A DNA stretch of 64,000 bases from Tribonema minus (Eukaryota; Sar; Xanthophyceae; Tribonematales; Tribonemataceae): positions 744,001 to 808,000 of the forward strand of contig JAFCMP010000401.1 in assembly GCA_017506865.1 (NCBI GenBank), given 5' to 3'. How positions within the stretch are numbered: the first letter of the stretch is position 1; each line of letters starts with the position of its first letter. Positions 20,701 through 31,100 of the stretch are shown in pieces. Made by a program: the position numbers and the translations under genes. Below the pieces are notes generated by a model that searched no databases, had not been told where the DNA came from, and saw nothing but the letters and a program-made list of their open reading frames with translations.

Positions 20701-23700
20701 CTGCCGCCGCAGGATATCGAGTTTGTGCCGCTCGTGCCGTGCGACAGGTGCGTGCGGCTCTGCTCAGGATTGATGTCGGCACTGCTGGTTGTCAAGTTTT
20801 ACGCGAGGCTCTGCTCAGAATTGGGTGTCGGCGCTGCTTGTGGTTAGGTTAGCGGTTACGAGGCGCTGCCCCCGGAGGATATCGAGTTTGTGCCGCTCGT
20901 GCCGTGCGACAGGTGTGTGCGGCCCTGCCCGGGATCTGTCGCAGGGGACCCCTAGGGTTAGGTCAGCGGTTACGAGGCGCTGTCGCCGGACGACATTGAG
21001 TTTGTGCCGCTCGTGCCGTGCGACAGGTACGTCTGCTCTGGATAGGTGTTTGGGGCTGCATAGTGTGGGGCCGCTAATGGTTAGGTCGGCGTTTATGAGG
21101 CGTTAAGTAGCGGTTATGAGGCGCTGCCGCGCGACGACATTGAGTTTGTGCCGCCCGTGCCGTGCGACAGGTGCGTGTGGCCGTGCTGAGGACCTGTTGC
21201 AGGGGCCCCTTAGGTCTAGCTCAGGTATTAGGTTTACAAGGAGTGTCAAGGATTGTGCCGCTCGTGGTGTGCAACAGGTGAGCGCGGCGCCGCTTAGGGC
21301 TAGGTCTAAGGGCCTACTTAGGGTTTGTGTGAGGGCCTAGGTTTCGCTCCAGGGTTAGCGTTGAAAGCAGGCTTGTCCCGTTTTTGGAGTGCGTCAGGTG
21401 TGGGTGCGGCGCCGCTCAAGGTTAGCCGTTGCGGATAGGGTTAGGGTCGTGGTACATGCTGCATTTGCGGCTGGTCACTCGGATGATGGCAGACGCACAT
21501 GGACTGGAAGCACTTCGAGTCACTCGCCATCGTGCCTGGCCTGGCTTACCGTGCTTTGCACCTCAGATGACACTGAGCCATGGATTTCAACCATGTCAGC
21601 CATAGATACCATTTACTTTAGAGTCACTGCGCCTGCACATGACACGGCGCTCGCAGTCCCTTCAGGTCCATCCTGAACCACACCATGACTTCGATTGAAG
21701 TCATGAGAGAGGCTCTTTTCATGTTGGCCGACCCATGTAACTGTAGCCTGCGTTTGCCTCTCAGCGGCGTGCGCAGGGGCGCATTCCATACCGAGGTGCT
21801 GCTGGACCTTTACATTTCGAGTGCATACTTCAATTTGAAGTCATGACAGAGGGGTTCCGATTTGAGCCAACGCATGTACCTGGTGCCGCGAACTTCAACT
21901 CTCAAGTCACGAGAGACCTTCATGTTGGGCCGCCACAAGAAACTGGAGCCTGTGTCTGCCTCTCACGAGATGCGCGCAGAGGCTCATTCAAGTCCAATGC
22001 GCTGGATCTGCACCCTATGTACTTCAATCTGAAATCATGAGAGAGACTTGGTGTTCTTGAGCTGACCGATGTAACTGGTGCTTGCGTCTTTGCTCCACGC
22101 GCCACTTCGCAGGGGCGCCTTCAAGGTCAAGGCGCTGCTCGACCTGTACACTATGTACTTCAAAAATTTGAAGTCTCGAGAGAGACATTTTTTCACGAGC
22201 TGACAGATGTAACAGGTGCCTGTGTCTGCCCTTCGCAGGGGCGCCTTCAAGGCCAAGGCGCTACTGGACCTGTACAACACGGACGTCGCCGTCAAGCACC
22301 TCAAGCCGTACACGGGGATCATCTACGACTCGCCCGTCTACCCCGTCGTGCTAGACGCGCGCCGCACCGTGTGCTCGCTGCCGCCGGTGATCAATGGCTA
22401 CCACAGCCGCATCCAGCAAACGACGCGCAACGTGTTCATCGAGTGCACCGCCACAGATCTGACGAAGGTGAGCGTCGCACAGGTCTGCAGTGGGCTGCGT
22501 AATTGTAGTGTACATGTATTTCCACATTATTATGCACTGCCGCAAGTAATAGTTGCCACCACAGCCGCATCCAGCAGATGGCGTGAACACGTGTTAATCG
22601 AGTGCACCGCGACGGATCTCACAAAGGTCAGCTTTGGTGGGTGCTCTGGTGAAGAAGCGCGCTGTTGAAGTAGACGCGCTGCCGCCGGTGATCAGCCGCT
22701 GCCGCAGCAGCCGATGCAGTGGACGATGTGTGATGTGTTCATTGAGTGCACCGCGACGGACGTCGCAAAGTTCGTCATGTTTGAAGCAAGTAGTTGAAGT
22801 GAAGCACGATGCATCGCGTGCTTGCTGCCCCCGGTGATCAACGGCTACCACAGCCGCATCCAGCTGACGATGCGCAACGTGTTCATCGAGTGCACCGTTG
22901 ACCTGACCAAGGTGAGCGTTGCTGCTACCGTTGAAGCAACATTTGAAGCATGCAGGTGACGATGAATTGCATTTCCAGTTCGTTTTCAACGGCAAGTGCA
23001 CAATGCGCTTGCCGCCACGTGGAAACAGTGGGTTCCGCAATCGCACCCAAGTTGATGCAGTGGTTGGTGTTGAAGCGTGCTGCGCAGGTTGCACCGATGT
23101 GCAGCACGTTCAACTGGTGTTTTACGTCAGTGACGGTAACGTCACTTAGTCTAGAGCAGCGCAGGTGGTGCTCTCGCTGCAGCAATGACGCATGCATGAC
23201 GCTGCAACGCACACCGTTGGTCCTTCTGTCAGCAGCGCCCTGACCACAACACCCCCCCCCCCCCTCGCCCCCCCCCCCCCCTCCCCCCCCCCCCCACCCC
23301 AGGCCAACATCGTCCTGGACACCGTCGTGGCCATGTTCTCGCAGCTGTGCGCGGACCCGTTCACCGCGGAGCCCGTCGACGTCGTCTACGAGGCCACCGG
23401 CAACACCGCAACCACGCCGCTGCTGAGCAGCCGCACGCTCGAAGTCGCCATGGCCGACATTCGCGGCATCCTCGGCGTCGACATGGCGCCCGAGGAGGCG
23501 TGCCGCCTGTGCGCCAAGATGCAGCTCGGCCCCGCGACGGTTACGCAGGGCGGCGCCGCCATCGCCGTCACCGCGCCGCCGACGCGCTCCGACGTGCTGC
23601 ACGCGGTCGACGTCGTGGAGGACGTCGCGATCGCGCACGGCTACAACGCGCTGCCGCTGCGCGCGCCGCGCGCGCACACCGTCGGCGCGCCGCAGCCGCT

Positions 23701-26700
23701 CGCCGCCGTGTGCGACCTGCTGCGCGCCGAGGTCGCGCGCGCAGGCTACGCGGAGCTGCTCACGCACGGGCTCTGCGACAGGCGCGACCTTGTTGCAGTC
23801 GCGCGGTGCGAAGGTGCGCGCAGAAGTTGAAGCTGAAACTCGGGCACATTTTTGCAGGCAAAGATGCACGAGTTGGAGTTTTGATGTTGAAGTTCACAGT
23901 AAGCGTCGGTGCCTGCACGGAGGTCGCGCGCACAGGCGGTGTACGAACAAAGCTGCTCACGCGACAGGTGCGGCCTCGTCGCGGTCGCGCGGTTCGAAGG
24001 TGCGCGGCGGACGTTGAAGTTTTTCATATTGTTTTTCATATTGAAGTTTGTGTGACTGTGGGTTGCACTTGCGTGCACGGCGGCCGCACGTGCGTGGTGC
24101 GCGGAGCTGCTCCCTCACGGCCTGCTGGGCATGACCTCGTCGCAGTTGCAATCGCGCGCTCGGTGTGAAGGTGAGCTCAGGAGTTGCAGTTTGTATGTTG
24201 AAGGCCACATCGTGTTGTTCATGCGTAGGGCGGTCATGCGCAGCGGCTACGCACAGCTCCTTACGGCGCGGGCTTTGCGACAAGCGCGGTCCTCGTTGTA
24301 GTGCAAGGCGCACAGAAGGTAGTTCACAAGTCAGAAGCTGCGGTCGCAGCAGTCACATTCGCGGGCGACTTCTCCATGCTCACATACAGAGCCTGCGCGG
24401 CACGCACGAGCTCATCGTAGTGCAACAGGGTCTCTTGTCCGACTTCACAAGGTGACGTGGAATCCGCTGACTTGAAGGTCGCGCGCGCGGCATGCGCGGC
24501 TTCGCGGAGCTACTCACAGTGTATGCACAAGCATCCCTGCAGCACTCCATCACGTACACATTGGGACCCATCAAGAGTAATCGCGCGCCTACCCGCGCCC
24601 CTCGCGCGACAGGCGGCGAGGAGGGGCCACAGGCCGCAGCGCTGCTCAGCCAGGCGGTCGCTGCCTCATCAGTGGGTGCCACCGTATTCCATGCCGCCCC
24701 ACGCGCAGCATTCAACTAACCCCAAGCTTTGTGCCTTAAATCACGCGCCTCTTCCATCATGTGACAGGGGCGAGGAGGGGCCGCAGCCCGCAGCGCTGCT
24801 GAGGGGCCCATGCACCAGCACCCCTGCACCGCTCCACCATGTACATTGGGACACATCAAGCGTCATCACGCGCGCGCCTCTCGTGCCTACCTCCCTCAAT
24901 GTGACAGGGGGCGAGGAGGGGCCGCAGGCCGCGGCGCTGCTCGGCCAGGCGGTCGCGCTGGGCGACGCCGACTACGAAGTCGTGCGCACGACGCTCCTCC
25001 CCGGCGTCCTCAAGACGCTGCAGCACAACCGCTCGCTGTCCGTCAAGGACGGGCTGCGCCTTTTCGAGGTGCGATGCGCGCGCACGATTCTCTCTGTGAA
25101 TGTATTTAGTTGTTGCTTGATGTGTTGGTGTGGTCAGCACATGGCGCCGCACCGAGCTCTGTGAGCGCGCGTGGTTTGTGCTTGGCGTGCGGGCGTGGTC
25201 AGCGCTCAATATCGCGTCATTGCTCAGCATGCAGGGCCTGCCGTTGCTCAACGCGAGGGCAAATACTTCGAAGTACTTGTTGCTGCTCGGCACGTAGGTA
25301 GGTGTTGAATTGGTCATCACGCAGGGGCCGAGTCGCTGCGCAAATTGCTTGCGCGTTCAGGCATCGCTGAACATGATTGCATCGTCATCATTTTTGAACC
25401 ACCGTGTAGGTGCAGTCATTCCTCAACACGAAGCTGCAGTCATTGCTGAATGCATGGGCAAGCAGTGAGTAAGCAACATCATGTAGGAGCCTCACTGCTC
25501 ACCATGCTCATGGTTCATCCCCGCGTGTGTCGGTTCCTTGCATAGGGACCGGGCTGTCCTGCAATGTGCACTGCAAGACCGTATGCCGGTCCATGTTCTC
25601 ACGTAGTCCGCCATGAGAGGTTTTCAAGGCTCTTCCTCTTTGCCATCACTTGCAGCACTGTTTGTCTGTTGGGCAGATTTAGCTCTCAGCGAGGCTGCCA
25701 TCCTAACATAGCAGATGGTACATCAGCAGAAGCGACTGGGGGATGTCCTGCTGAATGCTGCAGACCAAGTAGCGTCAGCGCTGTTTCGCAAGGGCCCCTA
25801 CTGACTGGTATGCGGTCATCACACAATATGTTTCGACAAATCACTCACAAGCAAGCAGTGACCGCGATGCTCTTGTCACCGACAATTTCCTTGCTGCGTA
25901 AACCACGACGACATAGCCTTTCCCAGCTGCAATGCCATTCCTGACACAACTGACTCAACAACCGCCGTTTCGTTCGTGCTGCGCGTGCGCAGATCAGCGA
26001 CGTGGTGCTGCAAGACCCCACCACCGACACGGGGGCGCGCAACGTGCGGCGCCTGTGCGCGCTTTACACGGGCAACACGGCGGGCTTTGAGATTGTGCAC
26101 GGCCTCGTGGACCGCGTCATGCAGCTGCTGCAGGTGAGTCACAGTTTACTGTCTCGCTGAAGCGTGACGCTCACGCAGTTGTGGGCACTTGATGCAGCTG
26201 CTGCAGGAGACTACTGAAGTCGTCTGCTGGTCACATTGTGAAGGTTGCAGGTATGTTTGATGGGCACGGCGTCTTGGACCGCGTCGAACAGCTGCTGTAG
26301 GGTGATGCTCCGTCTTGTTTGTCGCCATGTCCTTCAGCGCATGACGCGCATGGTCTTGTGCAGGTCATGCGTCACTCCTGTGGAAAATCTCGCTGCTCAA
26401 TCGCCCACACCCTAGGTGCCAGCGCGCTCTGTGACGCAGTGGCAGTGAGGCGCACCATACAACAACACAGCACATACAATGTCACATTCCAATCTGTGCA
26501 TCACCACTTGCACAGCACCTTGTGCTCAACTTGAAGTTCCAATACCCCTCAACTTGAACTCTGATCCCCCTGAGGGCAGGTCGTGCCAGCGGCGTCCTAC
26601 GCCGGCGCGAGCGTGAGCAAGGCCGCGGGCGGCGCCATTGAGGGCGGCCCGTGGCGCGAGGGCCTGGAGTACTTTGTGCGCCCCGTCGACAACCGCACGT

Positions 26701-26888
26701 TCTTCCCGGGGCGCTGCGCGGACGTCGTGCTGCGGCGCAGCGGCGGCGGCAGCGGCGGCGGCGGCAGCGGCGCGGAGGAGGTGCGCCTCGGCAGCTTCGG
26801 CGTGCTGCACCCGGAGGTGCTGCACGCGTACGAAGTAGGGGAGTACCCGGCGTCAGTGTTAGAGATGGATTTGGAGCCGCTCATGTGA
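17764..26888 (+). CDS. FARSB: Phenylalanyl-tRNA synthetase beta subunit, cytosolic type
   Basis: Seven exons join with consistent phases: 17764-17948, 20385-20747, 22239-22467, 23303-23813, 24908-25068, 25993-26133 and 26580-26888, giving 632 residues (animal homologues are about 590). The protein pairs with the alpha chain to charge tRNA-Phe. Signatures: [17 protein letters not shown] at the start, [14 protein letters not shown] and [14 protein letters not shown] at the end of exon 3, the B5 region with [20 protein letters not shown] in exon 4, [18 protein letters not shown] in exon 5, [20 protein letters not shown] in exon 6 and [16 protein letters not shown] near the C-terminus. The archaeal/eukaryotic-type arrangement fits a cytosolic enzyme, and no targeting leader is present. 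Exon 7 has a Gly/Ser-rich insertion. Five of the six introns contain decayed copies of neighbouring exon borders. Confidence 0.95.
19889..20384 (+). repeat. FARSB: Exon-edge echoes before synthetase exon 2 (5' border)
   Basis: Four degenerate copies of the exon 2 start precede the real exon: near 19889, 20051, 20168 and 20271, with the real acceptor at 20384. Most keep a CAG or CGG followed by words like ATCTGCTGTGCCTGGCGGGG, matching the real TACGACCTGCTGTGCCTGGA. The spacers contain degenerate AACCCT-type words. The first copy extends furthest into exon sequence (through GGGGCTCGCGCG). Confidence 0.85.
20852..21282 (+). repeat. FARSB: Exon-edge echoes after synthetase exon 2 (3' border)
   Basis: Three good copies and one poor copy of the last 55-60 bases of exon 2 with its donor lie at about 20852-20920, 20963-21033, 21106-21175 and 21232-21282. 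The first three read [38 protein letters not shown] and [19 protein letters not shown], each ending CGACAG|GT as in the true exon ([19 protein letters not shown]). Spacers contain GGTTAG and TTAGGG words. Confidence 0.92.
21685..22238 (+). repeat. FARSB: Exon-edge echoes before synthetase exon 3 (5' border)
   Basis: Three copies of the acceptor plus the first 40 or so bases of exon 3 lie near 21770, 21975 and 22115; the real acceptor is at 22238. Each shows CGCAG-like sequence, then GGGCGC-TTCA and GCGCTG-TGGA-CT. The intron part is also repeated: an ACTTCAA-TTTGAAGT palindrome, TCATGAGAGAG, a GATGTAACTGGTGCC-like block and a TGTGTCTGCC pyrimidine tract, in that order in each unit. The period is about 140-200 bp. 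Confidence 0.88.
22555..22925 (+). repeat. FARSB: Exon-edge echoes after synthetase exon 3 (3' border)
   Basis: Three copies of the exon 3 end lie at about 22558-22640, 22675-22785 and 22828-22925. The last is closest to the real exon: CCGGTGATCAACGGCTACCA through GTTCATCGAGTGCACCG and a GACCAAGGTGAGCGTT donor. The middle copy has lost its GT donor (GCAAAGTTCGTC). Confidence 0.92.
23900..24515 (+). repeat. FARSB: Exon-edge echoes after synthetase exon 4 (3' border)
   Basis: At least three and perhaps five decayed copies of the last 90 bases of exon 4 lie near 23910-24005, 24085-24175, 24225-24315, 24385-24465 and 24478-24515. The first keeps CGCGGTCGCGCGGTTCGAAG followed by GTGCGC, like the real end. 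Decay increases downstream. Confidence 0.78.
24500..24907 (+). repeat. FARSB: Exon-edge echoes before synthetase exon 5 (5' border)
   Basis: Two copies of the exon 5 start lie at about 24605-24665 and 24764-24805, with the real acceptor at 24907. All share GACAGG-GGCGAGGAGGGGCC followed by GCAGC-CGCAGCGCTGCT. The intron segment before each is also duplicated (TGCA-AAGCA-CCCTGCA, CATTGGGAC-CATCAAG), so the unit spans intron and exon, with a period near 145-155 bp. Confidence 0.9.
26180..26365 (+). repeat. FARSB: Exon-edge echoes after synthetase exon 6 (3' border)
   Basis: Short decayed copies of the exon 6 end (real: GTCATGCAGCTGCTGCAG then GTGAGT) occur at about 26185-26210 (TTGATGCAGCTGCTGCAGG) and 26255-26305 (CTTGGACCGCGTCGAACAGC), with a weaker one near 26335-26365. 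Confidence 0.7.
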
Positions 26889-28170
26889 TTGACTGAGGCG
26901 GGTCGCTGGGTGTAGGCAGTCTGGGTCAAGCCCTTGGTAGAGGGCTGAGTGCAGGCTCCTTTGGGTCTGCAACTGCCATATGGGTTGGAAGGGTGTCTCT
27001 GTCAGGGGCAGGGGTTGGGAATTGCCTGCGCCCCTTGGTCTAGGAGCTTTAAAAAGAAATCATCACATGAAGAGCACTGACACACGTGGTAATAATTGCG
27101 GCCTCTTGTCTCTTGCGCGTGTTGCTGTGTCAACACTTCGGGCTTAACACCTGAAGCAGACTTGAAACGCATGGTATGCTGGTCGCAGAGTGACACAACG
27201 CGCTGCGGCCTTCAAATTGACCACATGGTGTGGCATGTACAGCAGCAGCAGCAGCAGCACCTCTTTGTACAGCATTAGACCGCTCGTCGTAGCATATGCA
27301 GCACGATATGCTGCCGCCCTAGGTCCTGGCTGCCATGCCCTGTCTGGCCTGCGTTGTTGCATGCCAGTTTCTTGCTGCCACATGCGGACAGGCTTGCAGA
27401 ATCTTGTCACATGCATGCACTTGAACACAATTGTCTGCTATCTATGAAAAAAAAAAAGAAACCTGTGTGCACATGCCATAGGCACTTTCACTTCCCTTCT
27501 ACTACCCCCATTCTTTGATACAGCTAGCATGACTCGAGCAGGGCAGAGAAGGACAGCACCAGAAGCAAAGCAAGCGGAGTGGCAGGTGCAGCATAAACTG
27601 CTGTGTGTGTATTGATGATGTCCAAAAGTTCCAAAGGCTGCTGCTGTTGCTGTGCGCCTGGGTGTACGAGTGCGTGAACGGAGGAGGAGTTGCATTGCGT
27701 GCACCAATCGTGCTGCAGTGCCCCATGCTATACATGTGTATTTACAAAGGTGGTCGATTCATGACAGCAGGCACAGCAATCACGTGCTGAGCGTTGTTGC
27801 ACGCTCGCAGACTTACTCACATAAAGCTTGGCCTCTTTTTAAAGCAAAAGACAGACAGACAGGGCGTCAGTTGCTTCCGGTCCTCTACCGCTGGCGGTGT
27901 ACTGCACAGACACGAGCAACAGCCCACCATTGTCACCCACTGGCCTTGGGCATGCCAGTGGCGGGCGCCATTTGCGCAACGGCAGTGCTGCTGCTGTACA
28001 TACAGCGCGTGTCGTGCCGTCAGCTCACCTTGTCGCCTAATGCGCGCAAGCCGCGCTTGCATCTGCTCGGCTGATGTCAGCTTCCGCAGCAGACGCTCGA
28101 CCGCCACCACGCACCAGCGTCGAGCTGCGCAGCTGTGAGATTTGTACAAGTAAACATAGAAGTATGCAAG
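26889..28170. other. Intergenic stretch between convergent genes, no gene seen
   Basis: The spacer between the synthetase (plus) and the membrane protein gene (minus) includes both 3' flanks. A short CAG repeat lies at about 27240-27260 and an A-run at 27445. Open frames overlap each other and have no recognisable content. Confidence 0.4.
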
Positions 28171-31100
28171 TCAACACAATGCCGCTCGCTGTAGGGCGGC
28201 ACCACTGGTGGCGCATGGACTGGCCGGCGCCGCTTGCACGCCACGCTCCGCGGCGGCCGGCAGGGAGAACAGCGCGCTGCTGAAGCGCCGCGACGGTCCC
28301 TCCACCTCCCTGACCCAGACGTTGTGGCTGCTCGCCGCCAGCGAAGGCCACCGGCGGGTCCGAGTCGCTGGCTGCCCTGCCGCAGCCTTGTCCCCCGTCT
28401 TGGGCCCGCGCAGCGTGGCGGCGCACACCACCAGCGCGCCCAGCGCCGCCAGCGCGAGGTTCACGTACATGAAGGCCTCCGACGCGGCGTCGGACGGCGC
28501 CGTGAAGCTCATGCTGACGAGCGCCACCACGCGATAGGCGCCCTGGCCCAGCGCGTCCGCCCTCACCCACGCCTTGGTGCTGTCGCCGCCGTCGGGGTTG
28601 GAGCCCGCGGCGCCCACCTGCGTCACCACCAGCAGCGCGGCGGGCGTGACGATGGCGAAGAAGGACAGCGCGGCGGCGGCGGCGCGCGCGGCGCGCGGCG
28701 GCGCCGCCTTGCCCAGCACGTGCATCAGGTCCTTGCGGCTCGCGTACGTCGCCAGCACGGCGATGAACGTCAGCACGATGTTGATGAGGCCGCCGTACGG
28801 CGTGAGCACGGCGTCCGTCACGGCGAGCTCCGAGGCGACGCCCTCGTGCAGCAGCACGGCGGCCATCGCGATGACGTTGTCGACGCCGGAGCGCAGCGTG
28901 TCGAACACGATGTGCAAACTTAAAAATTTGTATAAACATTGTACTACCTTCAAAGAAAACGATTAATAAACACATCATGGTTGATCGTTTTTGGATTAAA
29001 TCTTTATTCTTTACTTTATAAGACTAGATAATTGTTATTAATTTTTTGGATTCCAAGGTAAAACCAAAAATAATTCCCAAGAAAAATCAAATATGTAGCT
29101 CTCATTAAAAATAGATTTTGCAAAAAAAGAAATCCAAGATATATTATAAGAACCCCAACAAGAAAAAGACATAATTCTTTGTGTGTGAACCAAGCTTATA
29201 CTTAGGTACAATTGTTGGACTACTAACAAGTGCGATTGGGATTTTATATTATCTTCGAGTTGTTAAATTGATTCATTTTGAACGAGATGGAGATTAAATC
29301 CTTAAAAAAACAATTATCTTTGCAAGAACAAATTTATGAAAATAAAAAAAAAATTGTCACCGTACCCTGCGATTCTCTTGACGCCGCGAATGGAGCCGTC
29401 CATGACCGCCCATGTGGGCGACATCAATTTGAACATGGCAGCTCCGCTCGGCGCCTCCCCAGGCGGCTCCTGCCCCTCGGGCCACACGCTTCCAATACCA
29501 AGCGCTTCCACGAGCTGCAGTCGGCGAGCAGCCGCGGGTCGCCGCCACCGGGGGGCACCGCGCTGGCCAGGAGAAAGCCTTCGCCGTGCGCGGTTTCGAA
29601 GGATTCGGCGTCCGTGAGGTTGTACTTGCACGGCAGCCCCTCGCCTTCAGACGCAGTCGCCATTGCCGCCAGCGCCAGCAGCGGCCGCAGCGCCTGGCGT
29701 TCCACGCCCTCGCCGTGCGCGCCAGTCTCCGAGTCGGTGAAAATCCTGTTGTGAGCATCCGGGCCCTTCAGCGTATCCTCGGTGATGTCCCACGCCGCGA
29801 TGACGGGGCCGCCGGCCGTGCCGAGCGTGAGCATCGCCGCGGGATTGGTGTCCTGCTCGCTGCCGTCATAGCCGCAGACGGTATGGCGAAGCGTTTCGCA
29901 CGTGTGCTCGCCCGCGACGGCGGCACTCTCGACGTTCCGGAACATGTCCTGGCGGCACAGCAGGCATGCGCCCCAGTCGCCAACGACGGTCTGCTGCTTG
30001 TCCTGCGCTGAGTACAGCGTCCCCTGCGCGGACGCTGCGGTGTGCAATTTGAAAATGTAGGGATAAGCGGTTTACTGGCCGGCATCTTCATATGGCTCCG
30101 ACCTGAGGTACGGCCACTCCAGCAGCGCCTCCGTCATGTACGAGGAGAAGATGTACGTGCGCGTGGGCGTGCACGCGTCGGACTGGCCCCAGCCATGGCC
30201 GTCCATGAACCTGCTCTTAAAACTGATTATTGTTGCGCATGCTGCCTTGCCGGTTTGCTCGTCCACGACCCTGTACTTGCCCATGCGCAGGAGATTGAAG
30301 TCAACATGAAGTTCACCTGCTTGGCACCCAGGGTCAGCAGCCGCGTCACCCCGCCGAGCTCCATGAGCACCGGGTTGCCGTACATGTAATGAGCAGTATC
30401 CGGCGTGGTCCAGGACACCTGCAAGGCAGAAGTTTTAAGTTGTGATTGTGTGCATGCAGTTTGCGAGACACACAATGGAAAGTGATACACGGTCTCGTCT
30501 CGCAGCGCGCTTGGTGTGCTGCCCAGAGTCTCGTCTAGAATGTTTTAGGGGAAACATGCGCTGTTGCAAAGCTGTGCCTGACTGCAGCAATGCTCGTACA
30601 GATAAGAGCAGGCACAAAGCCAACGCATGGGCTTGACAACCTTACAGTATGTGCTGTCAACTTTCTGCAGCATCACAGCCGCCCTGCAGCACAGAAGCCG
30701 CGACATGCGAGTGCAGACAAGCTACCTGCCATCACAAGCCTGCAATTGCCATGCGATGCACGCACCCGTGAGGCAGTCATCGCCTTGCTGTCACCACGCG
30801 AAGACTGAAGCGCCGCCTTGCCCGTGTACAGCGATCTGATGTACCCGCTGCTAGAGCTGACGTAGCGCGTTGGCATCCCAGCACTGCTCAGCGGCATTCG
30901 CAGGTAACCCATGGCCAAAATGGCTGCACTGGCCGCTTCCTCTGCACTGCCAGCAGCACCAGCGGTGCTTTCAGGCAGCACATATGCCAGTCTCCAATCA
31001 CCGTGCATGACGCGTCCACGCAGAGGAATAGGTCCACCTGGTGGTGCGCGGCGCGAGCAACAGGCATTTGCACCGTCAGCCTGAGCCAGCTGTGCCCTTA

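Noticed and set aside
22925-23869. 314-codon minus-strand open frame
   Set aside because: It is antisense to exon 4 of the synthetase, whose protein sequence is unmistakable.
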